NCBI RefSeq assembly: GCF_003963535.1
Contig: NZ_CP034539.1
Span: forward strand, 10,106,001-10,170,000
Source: Streptomyces cyaneochromogenes
GTDB lineage: Bacteria; Actinomycetota; Actinomycetes; Streptomycetales; Streptomycetaceae
Direction of reading: 5' to 3'
Length of the DNA stretch: 64,000 nucleotides
Shown here: piece after piece, positions 27,269 to 36,731 of the stretch
How the letters are laid out: each line of letters starts with the position of its first letter
Numbering within the stretch: position 1 is the stretch's first letter
Notes under the pieces: model-generated
The model's input: the letters and a program-made list of their open reading frames with translations, nothing else
Told to the model about the DNA's origin: nothing
Database searches by the model: none
Translations under genes and position numbers: made by a program

Positions 27269-28851
27269 GGCGCTTCTCCCACCACGGTTGACGCTCCTGC
27301 CACCACGGTTGCTCCTCCCACTACGCCTGACGCCTCTCCCGCCAGGGTGCGCAGTGCGCTCCGTACGTCGTCCGAACCCAGGATGTCCCGGTCCACCGCC
27401 TCCACGTCCACCCCGCAGGGCCGGTCGTCGTCCAGGCGGGGAACGATCTCCCGGATCACGCGGTGCAGGAACCGAGGTCCCCGTCCCAGGGCGGACGGTG
27501 CGGCCAGGTCCACGGCCTGGGCGGCGACCACCGCCTCCACGGCCAGCAGCTGCCGTAGCCGGACGAGGACCGTGGCCAGCCGCCGCGCCCCGAGCGCCGC
27601 GTTGGTCGAGTCGTCCTCGACGGCGTCCGCGCCATGGCGGGGGTCGGTGCACACGGGGGCGGACAGCATGCGGATCTCGGCGACGAGCGCCTGCGCCGTC
27701 TTGGCCAGCGGTGCGAAGCCCGAGCGTTCCGGACCGTACGGGGAGAGGTTCGCGGGCAGTCCGCTGACGGCGGGGGCGAGCAGGCGTCGCATGCGCTCGG
27801 CGGAGAGTGACGCGGTCTGCGTCAGGGCCAGCGCGAGGGTGTCGAAGGCGAGGGCCAGGGCCGGGGTGTGAAAGTTGCCGGAGGAGAGGATCTCGCCGGT
27901 GTCGGGCAGGACCACCGGATTGTCGCCACAGCCGTTGAGCTCCGGTCGGAGCGCGGCGTCGGCGAAGCCCAGCGCGGCGTGCAGCGCCCCGTGCACCTGG
28001 GCCGCGCAGCGCAGGCTGACGGGGTCCTGGACCCGGCGCGCGTACCGGGGATCGCCCAGCTCACCGCCGTCCAGGAAGCCGAGCAGCTCGGCCGCGGCAC
28101 GGGACTGACCGGGGGCCGGCCGCAAGTCCAGTACCCGTGGGTCGAGCGGGCTCGTGTTCGCCCGGAAGCCCTCGTAGGTCAGCGCCGTGACCGCCTGGGC
28201 CAGGGTGAGGACAGCGGCCGCCTCATGCAGGGCGAGAGCCCCCTGTCCGGCCGCCAGCGGGCTCGCGCTGCACAGCACATGGCCGTCCTTCGGGCCCAGT
28301 ACGGCAGGAGCGAGACCGGCCCGCCGCAGTGCCGTACCGCCGTCGAGCACCTCGCCGGCGAACTCGGCACTGCCCTCACCGATGACGACCAGGCCGACAT
28401 GGGCCATCTGGCACAGATCCGATGCGCCGATCGACCCCACCTCGGGTATCACGGGATGCACCCGCGCGTTGAGCATGTCCACAAGCAGCCGCGGGATCTC
28501 CGCTCGTGCCCCGCTGCCTCCGCCCGCGATGCCGTTGACGCGGGCGAGGAGGGCGGCACGCACGAGGGGCACCGGCAGCGGGTCGCCGACCGCGTTGGCC
28601 CGTCCGCGGACCGTACGGACGCTGAACTCCTCGAGTTCGGCGCGGGGCAGTGCGTACGACGACCGGGTGCCCAGCCCCGTCGTCAGCCCGTACGTCGGCA
28701 CCTGGCGGTCGACGACGTCGTCGACGACGGCCCGGTCGCGGGCGAGGCGGGGGAGCACGTCGTCGGCCAGGACGACCTCGGCTCCGTGGTGGGCGACGGC
28801 GACGACATCGTCGTAGGACAAGGTCCGCCCGTCGACGACGACCCCACTCAT
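27265..28851 (-). CDS. HAL/PAL-family lyase with a non-canonical MIO region
   Basis: A 528-residue protein of the histidine/aromatic amino acid ammonia-lyase family, of usual length. Conserved family parts are PTYGLTTGLGT (active-site Tyr), VQDPVSLRC and SSGNFHTPALALAFD. Key positions differ. The MIO cofactor normally forms from Ala-Ser-Gly in GASGDL, but here the sequence is GSIGASDLCQMAH, with no Gly. The usual LLNGTQ block is LCSASPLAAGQ, without the conserved Asn. The Tyr of QDPYSLRC is Val. It may therefore catalyse an elimination without MIO. It is coupled by ATGA to genes on both sides. Confidence 0.85.
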   Translation of the reverse strand: MSGVVVDGRTLSYDDVVAVAHHGAEVVLADDVLPRLARDRAVVDDVVDRQVPTYGLTTGLGTRSSYALPRAELEEFSVRTVRGRANAVGDPLPVPLVRAALLARVNGIAGGGSGARAEIPRLLVDMLNARVHPVIPEVGSIGASDLCQMAHVGLVVIGEGSAEFAGEVLDGGTALRRAGLAPAVLGPKDGHVLCSASPLAAGQGALALHEAAAVLTLAQAVTALTYEGFRANTSPLDPRVLDLRPAPGQSRAAAELLGFLDGGELGDPRYARRVQDPVSLRCAAQVHGALHAALGFADAALRPELNGCGDNPVVLPDTGEILSSGNFHTPALALAFDTLALALTQTASLSAERMRRLLAPAVSGLPANLSPYGPERSGFAPLAKTAQALVAEIRMLSAPVCTDPRHGADAVEDDSTNAALGARRLATVLVRLRQLLAVEAVVAAQAVDLAAPSALGRGPRFLHRVIREIVPRLDDDRPCGVDVEAVDRDILGSDDVRSALRTLAGEASGVVGGATVVAGASTVVGEAP

Positions 28852-29849
28852 GAGAACCGCAACTTCTGCCCGAGGCCGCGCTCTTGGGCCTTCTTCAGCA
28901 TGGCCCCGCCCAGCGCGATGTCGGAGAGGGACAGGCCGCGGTGCCAGAACAGGTTCGTCTCCTCGGCGCTCTCCCGGCCGGGCTTGCGGCCGGCGACGAT
29001 CTCGCCCAACTCGCCGTGCAGAATGGTCTCGTCGAGTCTGCCGCTGTCGACATGTGCGCGCAGTGCGCCGAACGGTCCGGCGTGCGCCTGGCCCCAGTCG
29101 TCGACGACGATCTTGTCCATGACGTCCGTGAGGGAGAGTTCGACGGCGCTGTTCGTCCCGTAGGGCACGACCAGGGCGCCGGGGGCGATCCACTCGGTTT
29201 TCAGCAGCGGCTCCGGGCGTTCGAGGCGGGAGGCCTCCACCACGATGTCCGCGCCTTCCACGCAGGTCTTCCAGTCCTCGGTCACGACGACGGGCTTGCC
29301 GAGTTCCTCCTGTAGCCGCTCGGCGAAGGCCTCCCGGCTCTCGGGGCGGCGCGAGTGGACGCGGATCTCGGCGAGGTCGAAGATCCGGTCGAGCAGGCGG
29401 ACGTTCCAGTACGACGTGGCGCGGGCGCCGATGTGCCCGAGGACCTTGGCGTCCGGGCGGGCCAGATGACGTGCCCCCAGTGCGGTGAGGGCGCCGGTGC
29501 GCATCTCGGTGATGGCGGTGGCGTCGAGGACGGCCACCGGCATACCGGTGCGCGGATCGAAGAGGTTGAGCAGCGCCATCTCGGAGGGCAGACCCAGCCG
29601 GTAGTTGTCCACGTAGTCGCCCACGATCTTGACCCCGGCCAGCGCGAGCGGAGCGATGTAGCCGCGCAGGACGTTGAAGTGGCCGTTGAACGCGGCATCG
29701 GGCATGAGGTGCACGCGCGGTTCGATGACCGTTTCCCCGAGGCCCTGGGCGCGCAGCCCGGCCTCGACGGCGTCGAGTATCTCGATGTCGGTCAGCTCGA
29801 GCCGTTCGATGTCCGAGCCGTTCAGGAAAGTGAACCGGACCGGTTCCAT
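28848..29849 (-). CDS. Ornithine cyclodeaminase/mu-crystallin family protein
   Basis: A 333-residue NAD(P)-binding enzyme of the ornithine cyclodeaminase/alanine dehydrogenase/ketimine reductase family. VKIVGDYVDNYRLGLPSEMA carries the substrate-binding Lys region, and ITEMRTGALTALGARHLA the conserved Arg. The dinucleotide fold begins VLGHIGARATSYW, slightly off the family GxGxQA pattern. Members deaminate amino acids or reduce cyclic imines. First gene of the operon, it overlaps the lyase-like gene by four bases and faces an Opu-type importer across a 185-base gap containing a palindrome. Confidence 0.85.
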   Translation of the reverse strand: MEPVRFTFLNGSDIERLELTDIEILDAVEAGLRAQGLGETVIEPRVHLMPDAAFNGHFNVLRGYIAPLALAGVKIVGDYVDNYRLGLPSEMALLNLFDPRTGMPVAVLDATAITEMRTGALTALGARHLARPDAKVLGHIGARATSYWNVRLLDRIFDLAEIRVHSRRPESREAFAERLQEELGKPVVVTEDWKTCVEGADIVVEASRLERPEPLLKTEWIAPGALVVPYGTNSAVELSLTDVMDKIVVDDWGQAHAGPFGALRAHVDSGRLDETILHGELGEIVAGRKPGRESAEETNLFWHRGLSLSDIALGGAMLKKAQERGLGQKLRFS

Positions 29850-29999
29850 GGGGTGTCTCCCTTGCGTCTGCGCTGGCCAATTCTCAGTGGCACATCAGCC
29901 GTGGAACGTGGGCATTCCGGACGCCCTTGACCTGATTTCGTACGAACGTAACGCGGCGTTCACAGTCGGCCATTGACTGCCATTCACGCACTCGAAAAT

Positions 30000-30017
30000 C
30001 TGCATAGGCATATGCAG
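30000..30017. promoter_or_regulatory. 7-4-7 palindromic operator
   Basis: CTGCATA (30000-30006), spacer GGCA, and the exact complement TATGCAG (30011-30017). It lies 17 bases before the ABC ATPase start, in the gap shared with the divergent catabolic operon, and follows a TTGACT box at 29974-29979. This placement fits one repressor governing both units. No regulator gene is adjacent. Confidence 0.7.
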
Positions 30018-30034
30018 TCAGGTGAGGGGCAGCC

Positions 30035-31285
30035 TTGATCAGATTCGACGCGGTGAGCAAGAACTATCCAAACGGCACCACGGCCGTGGACGATCTGTCC
30101 CTGGAGTTGGCCGAGGGCGGCATCACGGTCCTGGTCGGTCCCTCCGGCTGCGGCAAGACCACCACCTTGCGCATGATCAACCGCATGGTGGAGCCGACGG
30201 CCGGGACGGTGAGCCTGCGCGGACGGGACATCCGGGAGGTCAACGCCCCTGAACTGCGCCGCGGCATCGGGTACGTGATCCAGCACGCCGGGCTCTTCCC
30301 GCACCGGACCATCCTCGACAACATCGCGACCGTCCCGCTGCTGCTCGGCTGGAGCCGGAAGAAGGCGCGGGCGCGGGCGGCGGAGCTGCTCGAACTGGTG
30401 GGCCTGCCGGCCGAGATGGCGGGGCGCTACCCGAGCCAGCTCTCCGGCGGGCAGCAGCAGCGCGTCGGGGTGGCCAGGGCGCTGGGCGCCGACCCGCCGG
30501 TGCTGCTGATGGACGAGCCGTTCAGCGCGGTCGACCCGATCGTGCGGGCGGAGCTGCAGGCGGAGTTCATACGGCTGCAGAAGGAGCTGCACAAGACGAT
30601 CGTGTTCGTCACCCACGACATCGACGAGGCGATCAAACTCGGAGACAACATCGCGGTGTTCCGAACCGGAGGCAGGCTCGCCCAGTTCGACACCCCCGAG
30701 CGACTGCTCGCGCAGCCCGCCGACGACTTCGTGGCCGGCTTCGTCGGGCAGGACCGGGGCATTCGCCGGCTGTCCTTCCTCAAGGCGGCCGAAGTGCCCC
30801 TGCGCGACGGTGCGGTGCTGCCGGCGACCTCTCCCGTGGCATCGGCCAGGGCGGCGGACGAGCCGTGGGTACTCGTCGTCGACGCCGAGCGGCGACCGCT
30901 CGGCTGGGCCGCCGTCGCGGAGCTGCCGGAGAGCGGCACCCTCGCGGACGCGCCGCTCACGCCGCTCGGCCACACCTTCAGCCTCGTCGGCGACTCGGCG
31001 CGGGCCGCCCTCGACTCGGCGCTCCTGTCGCCGTCCCGGCTCGCGGTGGGCGTCGACGCGGACGGCGCGGTCGTCGGGGTCGCGGACGCGCACGAACTCT
31101 CCGCGGGGGTGGCCGCGGCTGAAGTGCCCGAAGCGGCGGAGGACGCGGCCGTGGATGCGGCGCCCGAGGTCGCCAAGGACGGCGACGCGGAGTCCGGGGT
31201 GTCAAAGGACGAGGTCGCAAAGGGAGCGGACGCCAAGACCGGGGACACGGCCGGTTCCGTCGGCCCGGGCGGTGGTGAGCGATGA
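30035..31285 (+). CDS. Quaternary-amine ABC transporter, ATP-binding protein (OpuCA/ProV type)
   Basis: A 416-residue ATPase. Walker A is GPSGCGKTTTLRM, the signature LSGGQQQRVG, Walker B VLLMDEPFSAVD, and the switch His lies in FVTHD. The region after about residue 245 has CBS-like features typical of OpuCA and ends in an unusual Ala/Asp/Lys-rich tail of about 60 residues. The TTG at 30035 follows GGTGAGGGG. The four genes from here to 33639 encode a complete importer for betaine, choline or related quaternary amines; the first three are joined by ATGA overlaps. Confidence 0.9.
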   Translation: MIRFDAVSKNYPNGTTAVDDLSLELAEGGITVLVGPSGCGKTTTLRMINRMVEPTAGTVSLRGRDIREVNAPELRRGIGYVIQHAGLFPHRTILDNIATVPLLLGWSRKKARARAAELLELVGLPAEMAGRYPSQLSGGQQQRVGVARALGADPPVLLMDEPFSAVDPIVRAELQAEFIRLQKELHKTIVFVTHDIDEAIKLGDNIAVFRTGGRLAQFDTPERLLAQPADDFVAGFVGQDRGIRRLSFLKAAEVPLRDGAVLPATSPVASARAADEPWVLVVDAERRPLGWAAVAELPESGTLADAPLTPLGHTFSLVGDSARAALDSALLSPSRLAVGVDADGAVVGVADAHELSAGVAAAEVPEAAEDAAVDAAPEVAKDGDAESGVSKDEVAKGADAKTGDTAGSVGPGGGER

Positions 31286-31947
31286 GCGACGGCGAACCGC
31301 TGGTCCGGTGGGCCTGGATCGGCGACCACCTGGGCGAGCTGGCCGACTACACCGGGGTCCACCTGCGCCTCGGCCTGCTGCCCGTGCTGTTCGGGCTGAT
31401 CATCTCGGTGCCCCTCGGCATCCTCTGCCACCGCTGGCGATGGCTGTACGCGCCGGTGCTGACCGTGGCCAACATCCTGTACTCCATCCCGTCACTCGCC
31501 CTGTTCATGATCTTCGTCAAGTACACCGGGCTGACGGAACGCACCGTGATGATCCCGCTGACGCTGTACACGCTGTCGGTCCTGGTGCCCAACGTCGTGG
31601 ACGGGCTGGCCTCGGTCCCCGAACCGGTCCGGCAGGCGGCCACCGCGCTGGGGTTCGGCCCGGTACGCCGTGTCGTCCAGGTCGAACTGCCCATCGCCGT
31701 ACCCGTCGTCATCGCCGGCGTACGCGTCGCCGCCGTCTCCTCCATCAGCCTCGTCGCCGTGGGACAGCTGATCGGACAGGGCGGTCTCGGCTACTACATC
31801 ACCCGTGGCCTCCAGCTCGACTTCCCGACCCCGATCGTCACCGCGATCGTGCTGATCATGCTGCTCGCGCTCACCACAGACGCGCTGCTGGTCCTGGCGC
31901 AGCGGCTGCTCACCCCCTGGTCCCGGAGCAAGGTGACGGCGACATGA
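31282..31947 (+). CDS. Quaternary-amine ABC transporter permease 1 (OpuCB type)
   Basis: A 221-residue permease with about six membrane helices. The cytoplasmic coupling loop is recognisable around PEPVRQAATALGFGPVRRV, the EAA motif region. Family segments NILYSIPSLALFMIF and GQGGLGYYITRG are present. It overlaps the ATPase stop and the second permease start by four bases each, so subunit synthesis is coupled. Confidence 0.9.
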   Translation: MSDGEPLVRWAWIGDHLGELADYTGVHLRLGLLPVLFGLIISVPLGILCHRWRWLYAPVLTVANILYSIPSLALFMIFVKYTGLTERTVMIPLTLYTLSVLVPNVVDGLASVPEPVRQAATALGFGPVRRVVQVELPIAVPVVIAGVRVAAVSSISLVAVGQLIGQGGLGYYITRGLQLDFPTPIVTAIVLIMLLALTTDALLVLAQRLLTPWSRSKVTAT

Positions 31948-32633
31948 ACGATCTGCTGAACCAACTCGGGCTCGTGGGGGACTGGTTGACGTCCTCCAAG
32001 CAGTGGCACGGTGCGGAGGGAATCCCGCAGCGGCTTCTGGAGCACCTCACCTACAGCGGTGCGTCGCTGCTGTTCGCCGCCCTGATCGGGCTGACGCTCG
32101 GGCTGCTCGTCGGGCACACCGGCCGTGGGGCGTTCGCCGTGGCCAGCGTCGCCAACCTCGCGCGGGCGATCCCCACCTTCGGCCTGGTCGTCCTCGTCGT
32201 CACGCTCGCCGGGCTCAGCACCACCCCCGTACTGGTCGCCCTGGTCGCGCTGGCCGTCCCGCCGATCCTCATCAACACCTTCGAGGGAGTCCGGGGCGTG
32301 GACCCGGCGACCAGGGACGCCGCCCGCGGGGTCGGCATGACCGAGTGGGAGGTCCTGGTGCGGGTGGAGGTGCCGATGGCGCTGCCGCTGATCCTCCTCG
32401 GCCTCAGGGTCGCCGCGATCCAGGTCGTGGCCACCGCGACCGTGGCGGCCTATCCGGGGCTCGGTGGCCTGGGCCGCTTCATCGTCGACGGGCTCTCCCG
32501 CAACGACTACGAGCTGGTCATCGGCGGCTCGACGGTCGTCGTGGTCCTGGCGCTGGTCGTCCAGATCCTGTTCACCGCGCTGCGGCGCGTCATCGTCTCG
32601 CCGGGCCTGAGGGTCTCGGCGTCCAAGTCCTGA
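31944..32633 (+). CDS. Quaternary-amine ABC transporter permease 2 (OpuCD type)
   Basis: A 229-residue permease homologous to the preceding one. The coupling loop includes DPATRDAARGVGMTEWEVLVRVEVP, and the C-terminal part GLGGLGRFIVDGLSRNDYELVIGG is typical of OpuCD/YehY proteins. Two different permeases indicate a heterodimeric channel. It ends immediately before three 17-base tandem repeats that precede the binding protein gene. Confidence 0.9.
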   Translation: MNDLLNQLGLVGDWLTSSKQWHGAEGIPQRLLEHLTYSGASLLFAALIGLTLGLLVGHTGRGAFAVASVANLARAIPTFGLVVLVVTLAGLSTTPVLVALVALAVPPILINTFEGVRGVDPATRDAARGVGMTEWEVLVRVEVPMALPLILLGLRVAAIQVVATATVAAYPGLGGLGRFIVDGLSRNDYELVIGGSTVVVVLALVVQILFTALRRVIVSPGLRVSASKS

Positions 32634-32683
32634 GTTCGTCCGAGCCCCGAGTTTGCCCGAGCCCTGAGTCTGTCCGAGCCCCA
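32633..32683. repeat. Three imperfect 17-base tandem repeats
   Basis: Units at 32633-32649, 32650-32666 and 32667-32683 share the pattern AGTyTGyCCGAGCCCyG. They fill the gap between permease 2 and the binding-protein gene, before GAAAGGAAAC and the ATG. They may affect mRNA processing, giving more binding protein than permease, but this is inference. Confidence 0.75.
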
Positions 32684-32706
32684 GGGCTCCGAGAAAGGAA
32701 ACACCC

Positions 32707-33639
32707 ATGAGAGCCATCCACCGCGGCGCCGCCTTCGCACTGATCGCCGCGCTGTCGCTGACCGCCTGCGGCGGCGGCGAGAGCGATGACAACCCGCTGA
32801 CCGGCGGCAGCGCAGACAGCGGCGACGGCAAGTCCCTCGTCGTCGGCTCGGCGAACTTCCCCGAGAACCAGCTGCTCGCCGAGATCTACGCCCAGGCCCT
32901 GGAGGCCAAGGGCCTGAAGGTGACCCGCAAGTTCGACATCGGGGCCCGTGAGGTCTACTACGACCAGGTGGTCAAGGGAGGCATCCAGGTCTTCCCGGAG
33001 TACAACGGCGCCCTGCTGGCGGTGGCGGTCGACAAGAACAGCACCGCGACCAGCACGGACACCATCAACGCCGAGCTGAAGAAGAAGCTCCCGTCGTCGG
33101 TGGAGATCCTGAACTCGGCCGAGGCCGAGGACAAGGACTCGGTCACGGTCACCGCCGAGACGGCCAAGAAGTACAACCTCAAGACCCTCGCCGACCTCAA
33201 GCCGCTCGCCGGGGACTGGACGATCGGTGCCGGCTCCGAGTTCAAGACCCGTACCCAGGGCTGGATCGGTCTGAAGAAGATCTACGGCGTCGAGTTCGGG
33301 AAGTTCCAGCCGCTCGACGCGGGTGCCCAGAGCACCCTGCTGAAGCTGCTGAACTCGGGCAAGGTGCAGGCCGCCAACATCTACACCACCGATCCCGCCA
33401 TCGTGGAGGACAAGCTGGTGGTGCTGGAGGACCCGAAGAACCTCTTCGCCTCACAGAACGTCACGCCCCTGGTCTACAAGTCCGCGGTCGACGACACGGC
33501 CAAGGGAGCGCTCAACGGAGTCTCGGCCAAGCTCACCACCGAGGACCTGACGGAGATGATGAAGAAGCTCGTCAACGACAAGGAGGACGCCTCCACCGTA
33601 GCCAAGGAGTGGCTGACGAAGGCCGGCCTCGCGAGTTGA
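32707..33639 (+). CDS. Quaternary-amine ABC transporter binding lipoprotein (OpuCC/OsmF type)
   Basis: A 310-residue substrate-binding lipoprotein. The signal peptide ends in the lipobox LTAC, with Cys at residue 21. The mature part has VVGSANFPENQLLAEIYAQAL and VFPEYNGALL, typical of the OpuAC/GbuC family that binds betaine, choline, carnitine, ergothioneine and similar cations. Which ligand is bound cannot be read by eye. Its neighbours on the other side of the operator suggest a catabolic rather than purely osmotic role. Confidence 0.9.
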   Translation: MRAIHRGAAFALIAALSLTACGGGESDDNPLTGGSADSGDGKSLVVGSANFPENQLLAEIYAQALEAKGLKVTRKFDIGAREVYYDQVVKGGIQVFPEYNGALLAVAVDKNSTATSTDTINAELKKKLPSSVEILNSAEAEDKDSVTVTAETAKKYNLKTLADLKPLAGDWTIGAGSEFKTRTQGWIGLKKIYGVEFGKFQPLDAGAQSTLLKLLNSGKVQAANIYTTDPAIVEDKLVVLEDPKNLFASQNVTPLVYKSAVDDTAKGALNGVSAKLTTEDLTEMMKKLVNDKEDASTVAKEWLTKAGLAS

Positions 33640-33830
33640 CCGGTTCGGCCACACCAACACCGTCCGTAGGGGTGTCGGCCCGATCGGCAGACGGGTCGGC
33701 AACACCACCCACGGAGTCAGGCACCGGGACGGCGGGAAAGTGTTCGCCGGAACTGTGGCCGCACTCATGCCAAGACCCTCGACGTGATGCCCATCACTCT
33801 CTGGCCGCAGCGGATCGGGCGTGCGCGATC

Positions 33831-34541
33831 ATGATCGGAATGGACACTCGTTTCGTTGGCATCGCCGAGGTGGTCGAGACCCCGTCCGTGGCGGTCGTAG
33901 TCGACGTCATGCGTGCTTTCACCGTGGCTGCCTGGGCCTTTGCCCAAGGCGCGGAAAAGATCGTTCTTGCCGAGTCGCTGGACGACGCTCTCGCGCTCAA
34001 GGCTCGCCACCCGGAATGGGTGGCGCTCAAGGACGGTCCACCCGCGCCCGGGTTCGACACCGTCAACTCACCCGGCCTGCTGCGGTCCATCGACCTTGGC
34101 GGACGGACCGTTGTGCAGAAGACCACGGCAGGGACGGTCGGTGCCCTTGCCGTCAAGGAGGCGTCGCTGGTGCTGTGCGCCGGCTTCGTGGTGGCGGAGG
34201 CAACGGCTCGGCTCTTGCGGGCACGTAAGAGTGACAGCGTCACGTTCGTGGTCACCGGCGAGGACGGCCAGGCCGATGAAGACCTGGCATGCGCCCAGTA
34301 CATCGCTCGGAGAACCACCGAGGCCGGCACGGATGCCGCCGGGTTCCTTCGCCGCGCTGCCGAGTCCCGCGCCGCCACCGAGCTGGCGGAGGGGGTGCGT
34401 CAAGGAGTCCATCCGGATGACGTCGCACTCTGTCTTGAGCTCGACCGGTTTCCCTTTGCCATGGTGGCGGCCCTGGAAGGCTCGCTCATGGTCCTGCGTC
34501 CGTACGCCGTGCCGTCGCCGACCGATGGCGGCCCGATCTGA
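33831..34541 (+). CDS. ComB-like 2-phosphosulfolactate phosphatase family protein
   Basis: A 236-residue protein whose N-terminal VVVDVMRAFTVAAWAFAQGAEKI and VQKTTAGTVGAL match the ComB family. ComB removes phosphate from 2-phosphosulfolactate in coenzyme M synthesis, but actinobacterial members lack that pathway and their substrate is unknown. ATG 33831 and ATG 33840 are both possible starts; neither has a strong ribosome binding site. It is separated from the transporter by 191 bases in which I see nothing. Confidence 0.75.
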   Translation: MIGMDTRFVGIAEVVETPSVAVVVDVMRAFTVAAWAFAQGAEKIVLAESLDDALALKARHPEWVALKDGPPAPGFDTVNSPGLLRSIDLGGRTVVQKTTAGTVGALAVKEASLVLCAGFVVAEATARLLRARKSDSVTFVVTGEDGQADEDLACAQYIARRTTEAGTDAAGFLRRAAESRAATELAEGVRQGVHPDDVALCLELDRFPFAMVAALEGSLMVLRPYAVPSPTDGGPI

Positions 34542-34551
34542 TGGAGGGCCG

Positions 34552-35000
<449 letters not shown>

Positions 35001-35023
35001 GACAACGCGGCGGCAGTCGGCCG

Positions 35024-36049
35024 TCACCTGGCGGGCGGTAGGTCGGCCAGGACCGCCTCGGGGTGGTCGGCGAGGTACTCCCGTACGACCGATGCGAAGC
35101 TCGGGTCGGGCTGAAGCCCGAGCGCGGCGGCACGTGTGTTGTCGAAGACGGAGGGCCACGACCCCACGATGGTTTCGATGGCAGGATCGGGCGCGATCGA
35201 CACCAGATCGGCCACGGCGTCCCCGGCCACCTGCCGCAGCGTCGTCAGCATCTCGGCGACAGAGACCGTGAGTGCCGGAAGGTTGACCGGCAGCCCGCCG
35301 TCGAGCCGGCCCCGCCCGGTGCTGCGCTCGACTTCCGCGATGCGCAGGATCGCCTCGACCGTGCGCCGTGGCGAGGCGAGGGCCACTCGCAGGGCGGGAC
35401 GCACGGGGCAGATCGCCGGGAGGCCCGCGAGCGGTTCGCGGATGATGCCGGACAAGAAGCCGGAGGCGGCGGCGTTCGGCTTGCCCGGCCGCACCGACAC
35501 GGTCATCAGGCGGGCGACGCGTCCGTCGACGAAACCCCGGCGGGTGTAGTCCGCGATCAGCTGCTCGCAGACGAGTTTCTGAATCCCGTAGCTCGATCGT
35601 GGCGTGGGCAGGGTCGATTCGCCGACCACGGGCGGGAGGGGCAGCGCCGGGTCGGAACCGTAGACAGCCACGCTGCTGGAGAACACCACGCGCGGAGCCG
35701 GCCCGCCGGCGGCCGACTGTCCCCGGGCGGCTTCGAGGAGGGCGCGGGTGGTGTCCAGGTTGGTGCTCATACCGAGATCGAAGTCGGCTTCGCACTCGGC
35801 CGAGACGGCGGCGGCGAGGTGGAACAGAACGTCCACCGGCTCCGCGAACACCTCGTCGAGGCGGTCGATCAGGTCGCCGTGCACGATCTGCACGAGGGGG
35901 TCGGACGCCGAGGGCGACTCGGGCGGCACGATCCGGTCGGCGAGCACCAGGCGATCGATCGGCGCGCCACGGAACGTCCGGGTCGTGAGCAGGGTGCCGG
36001 TGAGCTGTCGTCCCAGGAAGCCGAAGCCACCGGTGATGACGATCCTCAT
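35024..36049 (-). CDS. denD: D-erythronate dehydrogenase
   Basis: A 341-residue extended SDR/epimerase. The N-terminus MRIVITGGFGFLGRQL contains the GxxGxxG NAD site. The active site is SSYGIQKLVCEQLI (YxxxK). SVRPGKPNAAASGFLSGIIREPLAG matches the DenD subgroup, which oxidises D-erythronate to 2-oxo-tetronate. The ATG at 36049 follows CGAGGAG. Usual partners (2-oxo-tetronate isomerase, kinase, decarboxylase) are absent, and the gene directly upstream is only a regulator remnant, so the pathway may be incomplete here. Confidence 0.85.
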   Translation of the reverse strand: MRIVITGGFGFLGRQLTGTLLTTRTFRGAPIDRLVLADRIVPPESPSASDPLVQIVHGDLIDRLDEVFAEPVDVLFHLAAAVSAECEADFDLGMSTNLDTTRALLEAARGQSAAGGPAPRVVFSSSVAVYGSDPALPLPPVVGESTLPTPRSSYGIQKLVCEQLIADYTRRGFVDGRVARLMTVSVRPGKPNAAASGFLSGIIREPLAGLPAICPVRPALRVALASPRRTVEAILRIAEVERSTGRGRLDGGLPVNLPALTVSVAEMLTTLRQVAGDAVADLVSIAPDPAIETIVGSWPSVFDNTRAAALGLQPDPSFASVVREYLADHPEAVLADLPPAR

Positions 36050-36169
36050 GCGCTGTCTCCTCGGTAGTCGCTCAGCCGGCCAGGCCCCATGCCGACAAGG
36101 GCTACGACTACGTCCACCTGCGGCGATGGTCAAGCAACCGAGGGCATCCTGCACCGCACCGCCCGCAGG

Positions 36170-36340
36170 GAGTTGAGAATGCGCAGCACTTGACCGCGAG
36201 GTCGTTTCAGCCTTGGCGATACGTCGGCGCACGGTGTTGCGATGGAGTCCAAGAGCGGCGGCGGTACGGCCCAGCTGCCATGGTGGGCAAGCCATGCGCG
36301 CAGGGTTCCAGCAGGACGGCGGGACCGGGTGATCACCCGT
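36170..36340 (-). pseudogene. PucR-type regulator C-terminal remnant
   Basis: Two minus-strand frames contain LRAWLAHHGSW and then QLGRTAAALGLHRNTVRRRIAKAE, the C-terminal helix-turn-helix of PucR/CdaR regulators. A frameshift separates them at about 36280, and everything upstream of this domain is missing. It lies directly upstream of denD, which such regulators often control, so it may be what is left of the pathway regulator. Confidence 0.65.
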
Positions 36341-36371
36341 ATGGCGCATCGGACCGCACTCTCCGGATGCC

Positions 36372-36731
36372 TTGCGATGCCGGTTCCTTTCAGCTGGTGA
36401 GCCCTTGCGCTCGGCCGGGTGGGCCTGTCCGGGCTGGCTCGACCAGGGGCGCGAGGGCGCGTGTGTCGGCTTCGCCTGGTCCCATGAGCTGATCGCGAAC
36501 CCGGTTCAGGTGCCTGGCATGAACGACAGCTTCGCCCGTGAGGTGTACCGGGAAGCACAGCGGCTCGATGAGTGGCCTGGGGAGAACTACGAGGGTACGT
36601 CGGTGTTGGCGGGCGCCAAGGCGGTCGCTGCCCGGGGGTACATGGATGAGTACGTCACGCGCAATTCTGTTCCGCTGAGGGCTCCGGAGGCGGATCCCGA
36701 CCTTCTTCATGAGACCGGTGAGATCGACTGA
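36372..36731 (+). pseudogene. Fragment of a phage-like protein
   Basis: A 119-codon frame whose central part WLDQGREGACVGFAWSHELIANPV and FAREVYREAQRLDEWPGENYEGTS resembles a protein I associate with actinophages and integrated elements. The CVGFAW segment recalls a papain-like catalytic Cys region, which is speculative. Homology stops at GYMDEY, after which the frame runs into sequence antisense to a regulator remnant. No other phage gene is present. Confidence 0.45.
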
